From positions 124,001 through 188,000 of the forward strand of contig NZ_VRZA01000006.1 of assembly GCF_008064665.1 (NCBI RefSeq): DNA of 64,000 nucleotides, written 5' to 3'. The stretch is from Parahaliea maris. GTDB taxonomy: Bacteria; Pseudomonadota; Gammaproteobacteria; Pseudomonadales; Halieaceae. Position numbers and translations under genes: made by a program. The notes under the pieces are model-generated. The model saw only the letters and a program-made list of their open reading frames with translations. It was not told the DNA's origin and ran no database searches. Below, in pieces: positions 1 to 9,520 of this stretch (its first letter is position 1; each line of letters starts with the position of its first letter).

Positions 1-355
1 TCACGCCTCCCGGTACCGCAAAGGCGTTGATGCTGGCGTTGTCGACCACCACCAGTTCGATACGCCGGTCCTTGAGTTGGCTGTGGGTAACCAGCTCGTA
101 GATCAGGTTCTCAAGGTATTCGTGCAGCAGCGGGTCGTCGACGGTGGGCACCTGGCTGCGGAAAATGCGCAGCCAGGTGCGGCCGAGCTGGTGCTCGTAC
201 TCGGTGGAGAACAGGCTGGTGCTGGCTTCGCCGAGGTTGGGCAGCTTCAGGTTTTCCGTGCCCTGGGCCAGCACTGGTTCACACAGCGTTCCCGCCAGCA
301 ACAGAGTGCCGAGGGTTCGGGTCAGGAGGCGCTCTGGCTTACAGCGGAACGGCAC
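1..355 (-). CDS. BepA-like M48 periplasmic metalloprotease, N-terminal part
   Basis: The gene runs leftwards off the window, so only about 118 N-terminal residues are visible. The translated minus strand has a hydrophobic export signal (LGTLLLAGTL), then text typical of the BepA/YfgC family: STEYEHQLGRTW, DPLLHEYLENL and NASINAFAVPGG just at the edge. In this family that last segment directly precedes the HExxH zinc site, which lies outside the window. BepA proteins act in the periplasm on outer-membrane protein and LPS-assembly quality control. The start is taken as GTG at 355-353, because a TAG lies in frame a few codons upstream and no ATG is available before the signal peptide. The neighbouring tusA and perM-like genes diverge from it. 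Confidence 0.75.
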   Translation of the reverse strand, partial: MPFRCKPERLLTRTLGTLLLAGTLCEPVLAQGTENLKLPNLGEASTSLFSTEYEHQLGRTWLRIFRSQVPTVDDPLLHEYLENLIYELVTHSQLKDRRIELVVVDNASINAFAVPGGV

Positions 356-537
356 GTGAAAAAACTATCCATCCAATTGAAACTCGACCGGCATTGTACG
401 CCATGCACAGGGTGCGGTGTATGCGCGGTACTGATACTGCTGAGAGTAGTGCCAGCCTAAAAAGTTCAGCCTGTGTTGGGTGCTCAGGGGTGAATGGCTA
501 TACTGGGCGCGCACTGATGACAGGAAACCCGCCAAAC

Positions 538-771
538 ATGCCTTCGAGCCTCGTCCAGGAAGTGGATGCCACCGGCCTGCAATGTCCCATGCCACTCCTG
601 ATGGCCAAGCGAGCACTCAACGCCCTGGCGAGCGGTGACCAGCTGCGTGTTATTTCGACAGACCAGGGTTCACTGCGGGACTTCCAGGTGTTCGCGCAGC
701 AATCGGGGCACCGGCTGCTGGCCTCGGAAGATCGCGACGGCCTCTATATCCATCTGCTGGAGAAGGCCTGA
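538..771 (+). CDS. tusA: TusA-family sulfur carrier protein
   Basis: The 77-residue protein contains the TusA signature LQCPMPLL, with the persulfide-carrying Cys at position 16 in the CPxP motif. E. coli TusA is 81 residues long and passes sulfur from IscS towards tRNA 2-thiouridine and other acceptors in the cytoplasm. Two in-frame ATGs are possible, 517 and 538. I chose 538 because a GGAA lies upstream of it and the protein length then fits the family, but 517 would add only seven residues. The stop is four bases before the start of the PerM-like gene, so the two are likely co-transcribed. In relatives tusA-like genes often sit beside bepA and perM, as here. Confidence 0.8.
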   Translation: MPSSLVQEVDATGLQCPMPLLMAKRALNALASGDQLRVISTDQGSLRDFQVFAQQSGHRLLASEDRDGLYIHLLEKA

Positions 772-775
772 GCCC

Positions 776-1858
776 ATGCTGGACATTTTCAACAAGTGGT
801 ACCGGCGTTACCTCTTCGAGGAGGAGTCGGTCCTGCTGCTGGTGTTGCTGACGCTGTCGGTTGTCCTGCTGATGACCATCGGCGATATCCTGGCCCCGGT
901 GCTGGCCTCACTGGTACTGGCCTACCTGATGCAGGGGGTGGCCGGCCAGTTACAGCGTCACGGCCTGCCCCAGTGGCTGGGCGTGAGCGTGGCCTTCCTG
1001 CTGTTTGTCGGCGCCTTCTTCTTCTTCATCTTCGGGCTGCTGCCGATGGCCTGGCGCCAGTTACTGGCCCTGGCTGGGGAGATGCCGCGGATGCTGGACC
1101 AGGGCCGGCAGCTCCTCGGCGTACTGCCTGCGCGCTATCCGGAGTTCGTCAACCCGGAGCAGCTGAACCAGGTGATGGGAGTGGCCCAGAAGGAACTCGC
1201 CGAGTTCGGCCAGGCCCTGGTCACCCGTTCCCTCGCCAGTATCCCGGGGATTCTCACCGTGCTGGTGTACATCATCCTGATCCCGATCCTGGTGTTTTTC
1301 TTCCTCAAGGATCGCCAGGTCCTGCTGGCCTGGTGTGCAACGTTTCTGCCTCAGGAGCGGCCGCTGCTGCGCCGCATCTGGGGGGAGATGAACGTCCAGG
1401 TGGCCAATTACGCCCGCGGCAAGGTGCTCGAAATACTCATTGTTGGCGCCACCAGTTATATCGCGTTCACCTGGATGGGGCTGAATTATGCCGCCCTGCT
1501 GGGGCTGCTGGTGGGCTTGTCGGTCATCATTCCCTACATTGGCGCCGCCCTGGTGACCCTGCCGGTGGTGATGGTGGCCCTGTTCCAGTGGGGCTTCGCC
1601 AGTGAATTTTATTACCTGGTGCTGGTCTATTTCATCATCCAGGGGCTGGACGGTAACGTGCTGGTACCCCTGCTGTTCTCGGAAGCCGTCAACCTGCACC
1701 CCGTGGCGATCATCATCGCGGTGCTGTTCTTCGGCGGTATCTGGGGGCTGTGGGGCGTGTTCTTCGCCATCCCCCTGGCAACCCTGATCAAGGCGATCAT
1801 TAACGCCTGGCCTACCCCTGCGGATGAGCCGGCAACCATTCTTGAAGCAACGGAGTAA
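776..1858 (+). CDS. PerM/AI-2E family membrane transporter
   Basis: This 360-residue protein has the pattern of the AI-2E/PerM family: a pair of N-terminal membrane segments (about residues 20-60), a third around 75-100, a hydrophilic stretch, then a C-terminal block of hydrophobic helices. The text LIPILVFFFLKD and the GLSVIIPYIGA segment are characteristic of the family. Members are proposed to move small molecules across the inner membrane, but substrates are mostly unproven, so none is assigned. The ATG at 776 directly follows the tusA stop; an upstream in-frame extension would overlap most of tusA and is rejected. The M16 peptidase gene begins three bases after this stop, suggesting one transcript. 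Confidence 0.8.
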   Translation: MLDIFNKWYRRYLFEEESVLLLVLLTLSVVLLMTIGDILAPVLASLVLAYLMQGVAGQLQRHGLPQWLGVSVAFLLFVGAFFFFIFGLLPMAWRQLLALAGEMPRMLDQGRQLLGVLPARYPEFVNPEQLNQVMGVAQKELAEFGQALVTRSLASIPGILTVLVYIILIPILVFFFLKDRQVLLAWCATFLPQERPLLRRIWGEMNVQVANYARGKVLEILIVGATSYIAFTWMGLNYAALLGLLVGLSVIIPYIGAALVTLPVVMVALFQWGFASEFYYLVLVYFIIQGLDGNVLVPLLFSEAVNLHPVAIIIAVLFFGGIWGLWGVFFAIPLATLIKAIINAWPTPADEPATILEATE

Positions 1859-1861
1859 ACC

Positions 1862-4723
1862 ATGCCGGTTAACCCCCTGATGCGGGGCTTCCAGCCCCTG
1901 CTACTAGTTGTATTGTCCCTGCTGTTTGTGGGGTGTGCTAGCGCCCCTCCCCGGGAGGTGACACCGGCCCAGAGCCCCAACGACGAGCATGCCTACCGCT
2001 TGCTGACGCTGGAAAACGACCTGCAGGTACTGTTGGTGTCAGACCCCGATACGCCCAAGGCAGCCGCGGCACTGGATGTCATGGTGGGCAGCGGGGATAA
2101 CCCCGAGGGGCGGGGCGGGCTGGCCCACTTTCTCGAGCACATGCTATTCCTGGGTACCGACAAATACCCGGACCCGGCGGAGTACGAGGAGTTTGTGACC
2201 GAGCACGGCGGTTCCCGTAACGCCTATACCAGCTTCGAACACACCAACTACTTCTTCGACATCAACGCCGACTACCTGCCCGAGGCTCTCGATCGCTTTG
2301 CCCAGTTTTTTATTGCGCCGCGGTTTGATGCCGAATACGTGGACCGGGAGAAAAATGCGGTGCAGGCCGAGTACCAGATGGGGCTCAAGAGTGATTCCCG
2401 TCGAGGCCTGGATGTGCTGCAGGAGGTCATGAACCCGGAACACCCCTTCAGCCAGTTCGCCGTGGGCAGCCTGGAGTCGCTCGCCGACAGGCCGGATTCC
2501 AGTATCCGGGATGAGCTGCTCAGCTTCTACGAGACGCACTACTCGGCTAACGCCATGCGTCTCGTGGTGATGGGGCGCGAATCGCTGGACGAGTTGGAAG
2601 CGCTGGTGACACCGATGTTCAACCAGGTGCCCAACCGGCGCTACCAGGCAGCCGATATCGATGCCCCGCTGTTTGCAGCTGGTGCCCTGCCCCTGCTGGT
2701 CGAGGTGGAACCCCAGGCTACGCTGAGGCAGCTGGATGTGTCGTTCCCGGTGGCGGACTATCGCGACGATTACCGGGCGCAACCGCTGTCGTACCTCGGC
2801 AACCTGGTGGGCCACGAAGGGGCGGGTAGCCTGCTGTCGCAATTGAAGGCCGAGGGCCTTGCCGAGAGCCTCTCCGCGGGATCGGGCCTGGCCTGGCGTG
2901 GCGGTGCACTGTTCAGCGTCAACGTCTCCCTGACCGAGAAGGGCGTCACTGAATACCAGCGCGTGCTCCAGCTGTTGTTTGCCTACCTCGATATGTTGCG
3001 CGAGGAAGGGCCCCAGCAATGGTTGTACGAGGAACAGGCACAGCTGTCAGCGCTGCGCTTCCGCTTCAAGGAGGCCCCGGAACCGATCAACTACGTGAGC
3101 GGCCTGGCCAGCGGGATGCACTACTTTGCGCCGGAAGACGTTCTGCAGGGTCCCTACCTGATGACGGATTATGAGCCACAACTCCTCAGCGGGCTGCTGG
3201 CAGGGTTGAAGCCGGATAATGCGGTAATCACCCTGACCGACGCTGGCGTCAATACCGATCGGCGCAGCGCACATTACGAGGTTCCCTTCGCCACCGCGCA
3301 TGCGGACAGCGCCGCCCGCTCCAGCTGGCACAGCCCCGACAGCGAGCCCGAACTGCATCTCCCTGCGGCCAATGAATTCATTGCTGAAGATGTGTCGCTG
3401 GTCGACCTGGAGGAGCCGGTCTCCGATGTCCCCGAGCGCATCCGGCAGGAAGACCGGCAAACTCTTTGGTTTGTGCAGGATGAGGAGTTCCGCCTGCCCA
3501 AGGGCGCGACCTATGTGAACTTCCGCTCTCCGCTGGTGGGCCAGACGGCGGAGCAGACAGCCACGGCAGTGCTCTACACCGCGCTGCTCAAGGACGTTGT
3601 CAACGAATTTACCTACCCGGCGCTGCTGGCGGGGCTCAACTTTGACCTCTACAAGCATGCCCAGGGTATCAGCCTGCGGGTCAGCGGCTACAACGATAAG
3701 CAACCGGTACTGTTCGACCGCCTGCTGCAAACGGTTCGCAAACCGGAATTCGATGCGGCGCGTTTTGCCAACATTCGTGCAGACATGATTCGCGGCCTGC
3801 AGAACTCGGTGGCCAAGCGCCCCTCGAGCCAGGTCATCGACGACCTCCGCGAAGCGCTGCTGTACGGTGAGTGGGGCGAACAGGACCTGATTGCTGCCCT
3901 TGACGGCCTGTCGCTGGAAGACGTTGAGCGCTACGCCGCCGATTTCTGGCAAAGCGCCACGGCAGAGACCCTGATGTACGGTAATTACAGCCGCGGCGAC
4001 ACCGACATCGTGGCCGCAGAGCTGGGCGATCTGCTGGTGAGCGGCGAGGCGCCCACCCTGGCGCCGCTGCAGGTGCTGAAGCTGGAGGAGGGCGAGCGCC
4101 TGCAGCTGGCGGCGGATGTGCCGCACGACGACTCGGTGATTGCCTGGTACCTGCAGGGCGAGGGCGAAAGCTGGTCTGACCGCGCCGCCACGGCCCTCAC
4201 CGGGCAGATCATCAAGTCGGGATTCTTCCAGCAACTGCGCACCGAGCAGCAACTGGGCTACGTGGTGGCGGCGATACCCTGGCCGCAGCTGGATGTGCCC
4301 GGGCTGGTGCTGCTGATCCAGTCGCCCAATGCGTCAGCGCCTGAAGTGGCCGCGGCGATCGATCGCTTCATGGCGGCGGTGCCAGACAGCATCGACGAGG
4401 CGCAGTTTGAGCGGCACAAGGGTGCCCTGGTGCACGAAATCACCAAGCCAGACAAGAACCTCTGGGAGCGGGCGGAGTTTTTCTGGCAATCCATCGCCAA
4501 GAAGCAGTACGGCTTCGATGGTCGCAGTGAACTGGCTGGCGCAGTGGGCGGGATCACCCTGGCCGACTGGCGGGATTACTACCAGCGGGTGTTCCGGTCC
4601 CAGCCACGCTCCCTGCAGGCGGTAGCTCCGGGGCAATGGGGAGAGCTCCCGCCCGACGCAGGCCAGACCTTCCACAGTCCTCGAGAAGTAAAGACGGGGC
4701 ATGCGACCTATGTCATTGAGTAA
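1862..4723 (+). CDS. Insulinase-family (M16) zinc peptidase, lipoprotein
   Basis: A 953-residue protein of about the size of pitrilysin (protease III), consistent with a four-domain M16A enzyme. The N-terminus has a lipoprotein signal ending LLFVGCAS, so the mature protein should be lipid-anchored facing the periplasm. The inverted zinc motif HFLEH (His89, Glu92, His93) is intact, and a Glu at about residue 170 in AVQAEYQ fits the third ligand spacing of the family. The C-terminal half contains the usual inactive M16 repeat. These enzymes degrade oligopeptides and small proteins enclosed in their chamber. It is the last gene of the tusA/perM group and is followed by a clear terminator. Confidence 0.9.
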   Translation: MPVNPLMRGFQPLLLVVLSLLFVGCASAPPREVTPAQSPNDEHAYRLLTLENDLQVLLVSDPDTPKAAAALDVMVGSGDNPEGRGGLAHFLEHMLFLGTDKYPDPAEYEEFVTEHGGSRNAYTSFEHTNYFFDINADYLPEALDRFAQFFIAPRFDAEYVDREKNAVQAEYQMGLKSDSRRGLDVLQEVMNPEHPFSQFAVGSLESLADRPDSSIRDELLSFYETHYSANAMRLVVMGRESLDELEALVTPMFNQVPNRRYQAADIDAPLFAAGALPLLVEVEPQATLRQLDVSFPVADYRDDYRAQPLSYLGNLVGHEGAGSLLSQLKAEGLAESLSAGSGLAWRGGALFSVNVSLTEKGVTEYQRVLQLLFAYLDMLREEGPQQWLYEEQAQLSALRFRFKEAPEPINYVSGLASGMHYFAPEDVLQGPYLMTDYEPQLLSGLLAGLKPDNAVITLTDAGVNTDRRSAHYEVPFATAHADSAARSSWHSPDSEPELHLPAANEFIAEDVSLVDLEEPVSDVPERIRQEDRQTLWFVQDEEFRLPKGATYVNFRSPLVGQTAEQTATAVLYTALLKDVVNEFTYPALLAGLNFDLYKHAQGISLRVSGYNDKQPVLFDRLLQTVRKPEFDAARFANIRADMIRGLQNSVAKRPSSQVIDDLREALLYGEWGEQDLIAALDGLSLEDVERYAADFWQSATAETLMYGNYSRGDTDIVAAELGDLLVSGEAPTLAPLQVLKLEEGERLQLAADVPHDDSVIAWYLQGEGESWSDRAATALTGQIIKSGFFQQLRTEQQLGYVVAAIPWPQLDVPGLVLLIQSPNASAPEVAAAIDRFMAAVPDSIDEAQFERHKGALVHEITKPDKNLWERAEFFWQSIAKKQYGFDGRSELAGAVGGITLADWRDYYQRVFRSQPRSLQAVAPGQWGELPPDAGQTFHSPREVKTGHATYVIE

Positions 4724-4786
4724 GCGGGTAGCAAATAAGTCTTACGGAATGTTATCGCTGTAAATTTACTACATTGGATTCAACAG

Positions 4787-4821
4787 AAACCCCGCCCTGG
4801 GTTCCACGGCGGGGTTTTTTT
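4787..4821 (+). terminator. Rho-independent terminator after the M16 peptidase
   Basis: A 10-bp perfect stem, AAACCCCGCC (4787-4796) with GGCGGGGTTT (4808-4817), encloses an 11-base loop and continues into a run of seven T. It closes the tusA/perM/M16 transcript and separates it from aceEF. Confidence 0.9.
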
Positions 4822-4842
4822 GCGCCTGAAAGCGGTAATTTA

Positions 4843-4861
4843 TAGTTCTGTATTAGAACTA
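4843..4861. promoter_or_regulatory. Dyad in the aceE upstream region, possible operator
   Basis: TAGTTCT (4843-4849) and AGAACTA (4855-4861) form a perfect 7-bp inverted repeat with a 5-base spacer. A further GTTC at 4864-4867 makes a second, overlapping GAAC-n4-GTTC dyad, so three alternating half-sites are present. It lies about 190 bases before the aceE start, inside the 325-base gap 4724-5048. It does not resemble the E. coli PdhR site (ATTGGT..ACCAAT). Apart from the terminator and this dyad I see only a possible TATACT -10-like hexamer at 4951-4956 without a convincing -35. The regulator is unknown. Confidence 0.4.
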
Positions 4862-5048
4862 ATGTTCCATTTCAGTGCATGTTGAGGTAGTATTTTTACA
4901 TTCCGGTGCGTGGGAAGGTGCATTTACAGGCGCAATTTACCATCGTCACCTATACTGTCGGGGCCGTTTTCAGGGCAATGAGTTTTTAAATAGAACCCAC
5001 TCGTTGCCGCTTTCAGGCCTTCGCATTCAAACAGGAGCGATATCGCTT

Positions 5049-7700
5049 ATGACGGAAGACAAGGATCCCATCGAAACACGGGAGTGGCTCGAGGCGCTGG
5101 ACGCGGTGCTGAAATACAGCGGCCCCGAGCGCGCCAGCTGGCTGCTCTCGGAACTGGCCAAGCATGCCACTGACACCGGTGTGCGCCTGCCCACGGCCAT
5201 TACCACCCCCTTCCGCAATACGATCGCCCCGGCCGATGAGAAGCTGATGCCGGGCGACCTGTTCATGGAGCGCCGGATTCGTTCACTGGTACGCTGGAAT
5301 GCACTCGCCATGGTGATGCGGGCCAACGACAATGACGAGGGGCTGGGTGGGCACATCTCCAGCTTTTCCTCCAGCGCGACCCTCTACGACGTGGGCTTCA
5401 ACTACTTCTTCCGCGGTACCGAGAGTGGTCACCCCGGCGATCTGGTGTTCTACCAGGGCCACAGTGCGCCCGGCATGTATGCCCGTTCCTACCTCGAGGG
5501 GCGGCTGGGCGAGGAGCAGCTCGACAACTTCCGCCGCGAGGTGGATGGCAATGGCCTGTCCTCCTACCCGCACCCCTGGTTGATGCCGGATTACTGGCAG
5601 TTCCCCACGGTATCCATGGGCCTGGGCCCGATCCAGGCGATTTACCAGGCTCACGTAATGAAGTACCAGCAGAGTCGCGGGCTGGTCGAGCACGGAGACC
5701 GCAATGTCTGGTGCTTCATGGGCGACGGTGAATGTGACGAGCCGGAATCCCTGGGCGCCATCTCCATGGCCGGCCGGGAAAAGCTCGGCAACCTCATCTT
5801 TGTGGTGAACTGCAACCTGCAGCGCCTCGATGGCCCGGTGCGCGGGAATGGCAAGATCATCCAGGAGCTGGAAGGCGTATTCCGCGGCGCTGGCTGGGAT
5901 GTCCAAAAAGTCATCTGGGGCCGCAAGTGGGACCCGCTGCTGGAGAAGGACGAGTCCGGCCTGCTGCAGCAGCGCATGGACGAGGTCTGCGACGGGGAGT
6001 TGCAGAACTACAAGTACAATGGTGGCGCCTACACCCGCGAGCACTTCTTCGGCAAGTACCCGGAAACCCTGAAGCTGGTGGAAGACCTGTCCGACGACGA
6101 CATCATGTACCTCAACCGCGGTGGCCACGACCCCTACAAGGTCTACGCAGCCTATGCAGAAGCCGTCGCCCAGAACCAGCGTCCCACGGTGATTCTGGCA
6201 ATGACCGTGAAAGGCTACGGTACCGGTGAGGCAGGGGAGGCCAACAACGAAACCCACTCCCTGAAAAAACTGGACATGGACAGCCTCAAGGCGTTCCGCG
6301 ATCGCTTCGGTATCCCGATTTCGGATGCCGAATTGAAGAATGTCCCCTACTACCGTCCGGCGCCCGACAGCCCCGAAATGCGCTACATGAAACAGCGCCG
6401 GGAAGAGCTCGGTGGCCCGCTGCCGGCGCGCCGCGCCCAGCCGGAACTGTTGAACACTCCGCCGCTGGCGACCTTCGACAACCAGCTCAAGGGCAGTGGC
6501 AAGCGCGAGATTTCCACTACCATGGCCTTCGTGCGGGTGCTCTCCGCCCTGGTCAAGGACAAGGAGATTGGCGAGCGTGTAGTGCCCATCGTGCCGGACG
6601 AGGCGCGGACCTTCGGTATGGAAGGCATGTTCCGCCAGCTCGGCATCTACTCATCCGTCGGGCAGCGCTACACGCCCCAGGATGCCGGCCAGATCATGTT
6701 CTACAAGGAGGACCAGAAAGGCCAGATCCTGGAAGAGGGGATCAACGAGGCGGGTGCCTTCTCCGCCTGGTTGGCGGCGGCCACCTCCTACAGCACCAGT
6801 AATTACCCGATGGTGCCGTTCTATATCTTCTACTCCATGTTCGGCTTCCAGCGTATCGGCGATCTGGCCTGGGCGGCAGGCGACAGCCAGGCGCGGGGCT
6901 TCCTGATCGGCGCTACCGCGGGTCGGACCACGCTGAACGGGGAGGGCCTGCAGCACCAGGATGGCCACAGCCATCTGCTGGCCAGCACCATTCCCAACTG
7001 CATCAGCTACGACCCGGCCTACGCCTTCGAGCTGGCCGTCATCATCCAGGATGGCCTGCGGCGCATGTACCAGGAGGGTGAGAACAAGTTCTACTACATC
7101 ACCACGATGAACGAGAACTACCTGCAGCCGGAAATGCCCCACGGCGCCGAAGAGGGCATCGTCAAGGGCATGTACCTGCTCAAGCGCGGGCCGAAGAAAA
7201 AGGGCCACCGTGTGCAACTGATGGGGGCCGGAACCATCCTGCGCGAGGTGGAGGCCGCTGCCGAAATTCTCGAAAAGGACTACAAGATCACCAGTGATAT
7301 CTGGAGCCTGACCAGCGTCAACGAGCTGCAACGCGAGGGCAAGGCCGCCCTGCGCTGGAACATGCTGCACCCGGAGGAGACTCCCCGAGTGCCCTATGTC
7401 ACCCAGCTGCTCGAAGGTGAGGAGGGGCCGGTGATCGTGGCCACGGACTACATGAAGGCCTACACCGACCAGCTGCGGGAATTCATTCCGCGGCGCTATG
7501 TCACCCTCGGCACCGACGGCTTTGGCCGCTCGGATACCCGCGACAAGCTGCGCAAGTTCTTTGAGGTGAGCCGGGAATACGTTGTGGTGGCCACGCTGAA
7601 AGCGCTGGCTGACGAGGGCAAACTGGAGGCCGGGGTGGTGGCGGAAGCCATGCGCGCCCTGGGAGTTTCTCCCGACAAGGTGGATCCCCTGTCCGTTTAG
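5049..7700 (+). CDS. aceE: Pyruvate dehydrogenase E1 component (homodimeric)
   Basis: The 883-residue protein matches the single-chain AceE type (about 887 residues in E. coli). It decarboxylates pyruvate with thiamine diphosphate and transfers the acetyl group to the lipoyl arm of E2. The thiamine-diphosphate motif is visible from FMGDGECDEPES through VVNCN (about residues 222-258), and the N-terminal TREWLEALDAV is typical of the E2-binding end. The ATG at 5049 is preferred over upstream in-frame codons because AGGAG lies about ten bases before it and the protein then begins like known AceE. aceF follows 36 bases downstream. No lpd (E3) gene follows in this window, so E3 must be encoded elsewhere. 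Confidence 0.97.
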   Translation: MTEDKDPIETREWLEALDAVLKYSGPERASWLLSELAKHATDTGVRLPTAITTPFRNTIAPADEKLMPGDLFMERRIRSLVRWNALAMVMRANDNDEGLGGHISSFSSSATLYDVGFNYFFRGTESGHPGDLVFYQGHSAPGMYARSYLEGRLGEEQLDNFRREVDGNGLSSYPHPWLMPDYWQFPTVSMGLGPIQAIYQAHVMKYQQSRGLVEHGDRNVWCFMGDGECDEPESLGAISMAGREKLGNLIFVVNCNLQRLDGPVRGNGKIIQELEGVFRGAGWDVQKVIWGRKWDPLLEKDESGLLQQRMDEVCDGELQNYKYNGGAYTREHFFGKYPETLKLVEDLSDDDIMYLNRGGHDPYKVYAAYAEAVAQNQRPTVILAMTVKGYGTGEAGEANNETHSLKKLDMDSLKAFRDRFGIPISDAELKNVPYYRPAPDSPEMRYMKQRREELGGPLPARRAQPELLNTPPLATFDNQLKGSGKREISTTMAFVRVLSALVKDKEIGERVVPIVPDEARTFGMEGMFRQLGIYSSVGQRYTPQDAGQIMFYKEDQKGQILEEGINEAGAFSAWLAAATSYSTSNYPMVPFYIFYSMFGFQRIGDLAWAAGDSQARGFLIGATAGRTTLNGEGLQHQDGHSHLLASTIPNCISYDPAYAFELAVIIQDGLRRMYQEGENKFYYITTMNENYLQPEMPHGAEEGIVKGMYLLKRGPKKKGHRVQLMGAGTILREVEAAAEILEKDYKITSDIWSLTSVNELQREGKAALRWNMLHPEETPRVPYVTQLLEGEEGPVIVATDYMKAYTDQLREFIPRRYVTLGTDGFGRSDTRDKLRKFFEVSREYVVVATLKALADEGKLEAGVVAEAMRALGVSPDKVDPLSV

Positions 7701-7736
7701 GCAGGCCGATCGCGAACCGAATAGAAGGAGACACTC

Positions 7737-9380
7737 ATGGCGAAACAACAAGTAACAGTACCGGATATCGGCGGTGCCGAAGGCGCTGAGGTCATTGAAC
7801 TGCTGGTGGCCGTTGGCGATACGGTGGAGGTCGAGCAGAGTCTGATCGTACTCGAGTCCGACAAGGCATCGATGGAAATTCCCTCCAGTCATGCCGGTAC
7901 GGTGGTCGAGCTGCTGGTGGCCGTTGGCGACGAATTGGCCGAAGGCGCCCCCATCCTGGTGCTGGAGTCCGAAGGTGAAGAGGCGGCCGAGCCGGCGGTG
8001 GAAGACGCCGCGGAGCCCGCCGCTGCAGAAGCTGAGCCGGAGCCGAGTGCGCCCGAGCCCAGCGAGGCCCCCGCGGCGGCGGAGCCTGCCGCCCAAAGCA
8101 GTGAAATTGTGGTCAGCGTGCCGGATATCGGTACCGACGACGCGGTGGACCTTATTGAAGTCAGCGTGGCGGTGGGCGATACCATCGCCGAAGGTGATTC
8201 ACTGGTGGTGCTGGAATCGGACAAGGCCTCCATGGAGGTGCCTTCCACCGATGCCGGGGAAGTACTGGAGATCCTGGTCAAGGAAGGGGACAGCGTGCGC
8301 CAGGGCGATCAGCTGGTGAAGCTGAAGGTCAGCGGCGGTGCTGCTGCGGCACCTGCACCGGCACCCGCCGCCGAGACGGCTGCTCCGGCGCCGTCAACGC
8401 CCGCGCCGAAAGCAGCCGAGGCCGTAGCCGCCAAGCCCGCCAGTGCCCCGGCCCAGAAGCCGGCAGGCGCCAGCGGTGGCCCGGTTTACGCCGGCCCTGC
8501 GGTGCGCAAACTGGCACGCGAACTGGGCGTGGATCTGGCGAAAGTGAGTGGCACCGGCCCCCGGGAGCGGGTGCTCAAGGAGGATGTGCAGACCTTCGTG
8601 AAGGCTGCGCTGGAAGGTGGTCAGGCGACTGTCACGGGCGGCGCCGGCATCCCGCCGGTACCGGAGGTGGACTTTGCCGCCTTCGGCGAGGTGGAGCCCG
8701 TTCCCCGCACCAAGATGGACAAGCTCACTGCAGCCAACATGCAGCGCAACTGGCTCAACGTGCCCCACGTCACCCAGTTCGACGAAGCCGACATCACCGA
8801 GCTGGAAGCCTTCCGCAAGGAGCTCAAGGGCGAGGCCGACAAACGCGGCACCAAACTCACCCCGATGCCCTTCCTGCTCAAGGCCTGCGCCGTTGCCCTG
8901 CGGGACAACCCCAAGTTCAACGCCTCGCTCTCTGTCGATGGCGAGGAGCTGGTGTACAAAAAGTACGTGCACATCGGCATGGCCGTGGATACCCCGGCGG
9001 GGCTGCTGGTGCCGGTCATTCGCGACGTGGACAAGAAGACCCTGTGGGAACTGGCGGAAGAAGTCCTGGAGATGGCAGCCAAGGCGCGCGACCGCAAACT
9101 CAAGCCGGCGGAAATGCAGGGCGGTTGTTTTACGATCTCCAGCCTCGGCGGCATAGGTGGTACTGGCTTTACGCCCATCGTCAATGCGCCGGAAGTCGGC
9201 ATCCTTGGCGTATCCCGGGCGGAGATCAAGCCGCGCTGGAACGGCCGGGAGTTTGAGCCGCGCAACATGCTGCCGCTGGGGCTGTCCTACGACCACCGGG
9301 TGATCAACGGCGGTGATGCCGGCCGTTTCTGCACCCAGCTGGTAGGTCTGCTGGGCGACATCCGCAAACTGTTGCTGTAA
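7737..9380 (+). CDS. aceF: Pyruvate dehydrogenase E2, dihydrolipoamide acetyltransferase
   Basis: This 547-residue E2 carries two lipoyl domains with lysines in ESDKASME contexts at residues 43 and 163, joined by Ala/Pro/Glu-rich linkers. A peripheral-subunit-binding domain (about 251-290, GPAVRKLARELGV) and the catalytic acetyltransferase domain follow. E. coli AceF has three lipoyl domains, while some gammaproteobacteria have two. The active-site text is SYDHRVINGG, with Asn where the common HxxxDG motif has Asp; as I recall, Azotobacter E2p also reads VING, so this is probably not a defect. A strong AAGGAG lies before the ATG. It forms an operon with aceE. Confidence 0.96.
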   Translation: MAKQQVTVPDIGGAEGAEVIELLVAVGDTVEVEQSLIVLESDKASMEIPSSHAGTVVELLVAVGDELAEGAPILVLESEGEEAAEPAVEDAAEPAAAEAEPEPSAPEPSEAPAAAEPAAQSSEIVVSVPDIGTDDAVDLIEVSVAVGDTIAEGDSLVVLESDKASMEVPSTDAGEVLEILVKEGDSVRQGDQLVKLKVSGGAAAAPAPAPAAETAAPAPSTPAPKAAEAVAAKPASAPAQKPAGASGGPVYAGPAVRKLARELGVDLAKVSGTGPRERVLKEDVQTFVKAALEGGQATVTGGAGIPPVPEVDFAAFGEVEPVPRTKMDKLTAANMQRNWLNVPHVTQFDEADITELEAFRKELKGEADKRGTKLTPMPFLLKACAVALRDNPKFNASLSVDGEELVYKKYVHIGMAVDTPAGLLVPVIRDVDKKTLWELAEEVLEMAAKARDRKLKPAEMQGGCFTISSLGGIGGTGFTPIVNAPEVGILGVSRAEIKPRWNGREFEPRNMLPLGLSYDHRVINGGDAGRFCTQLVGLLGDIRKLLL

Positions 9381-9398
9381 CGCGGCACCCTTGCATCC

Positions 9399-9420
9399 CG
9401 GGCGCCCTGGCGGGCGCCCG
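9399..9420 (+). terminator. GC-rich hairpin after aceF, possible terminator
   Basis: CGGGCGCC (9399-9406) pairs with GGCGCCCG (9413-9420) around a 6-base loop, 19 bases after the aceF stop. No T run follows, only CTCTTC, so it may act as a 3' stabilising structure or a weak terminator. Confidence 0.5.
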
Positions 9421-9520
9421 CTCTTCACCGCGGGTTATGCCGGACTTGTGCGTAATTGGCACGAATTCTGCTCTTGGAATAGGGTGTTCCATGGCGACAG
9501 TGACCTGAGAGACGCATCCG

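Noticed and set aside
6651-8096. Long antisense open frame of 481 codons across aceE and aceF
   Set aside because: It is opposite two certain genes, has no family resemblance and arises from the GC-rich codon bias; similar frames lie opposite fabV (14249-15748) and both acyl-CoA ligases (16349-18217, 18288-19946).
7560-9300. Missing E3 (lpd) after aceF as a possible deletion
   Set aside because: Many gammaproteobacteria encode lpd elsewhere; the region after aceF is intact and holds an unrelated operon.
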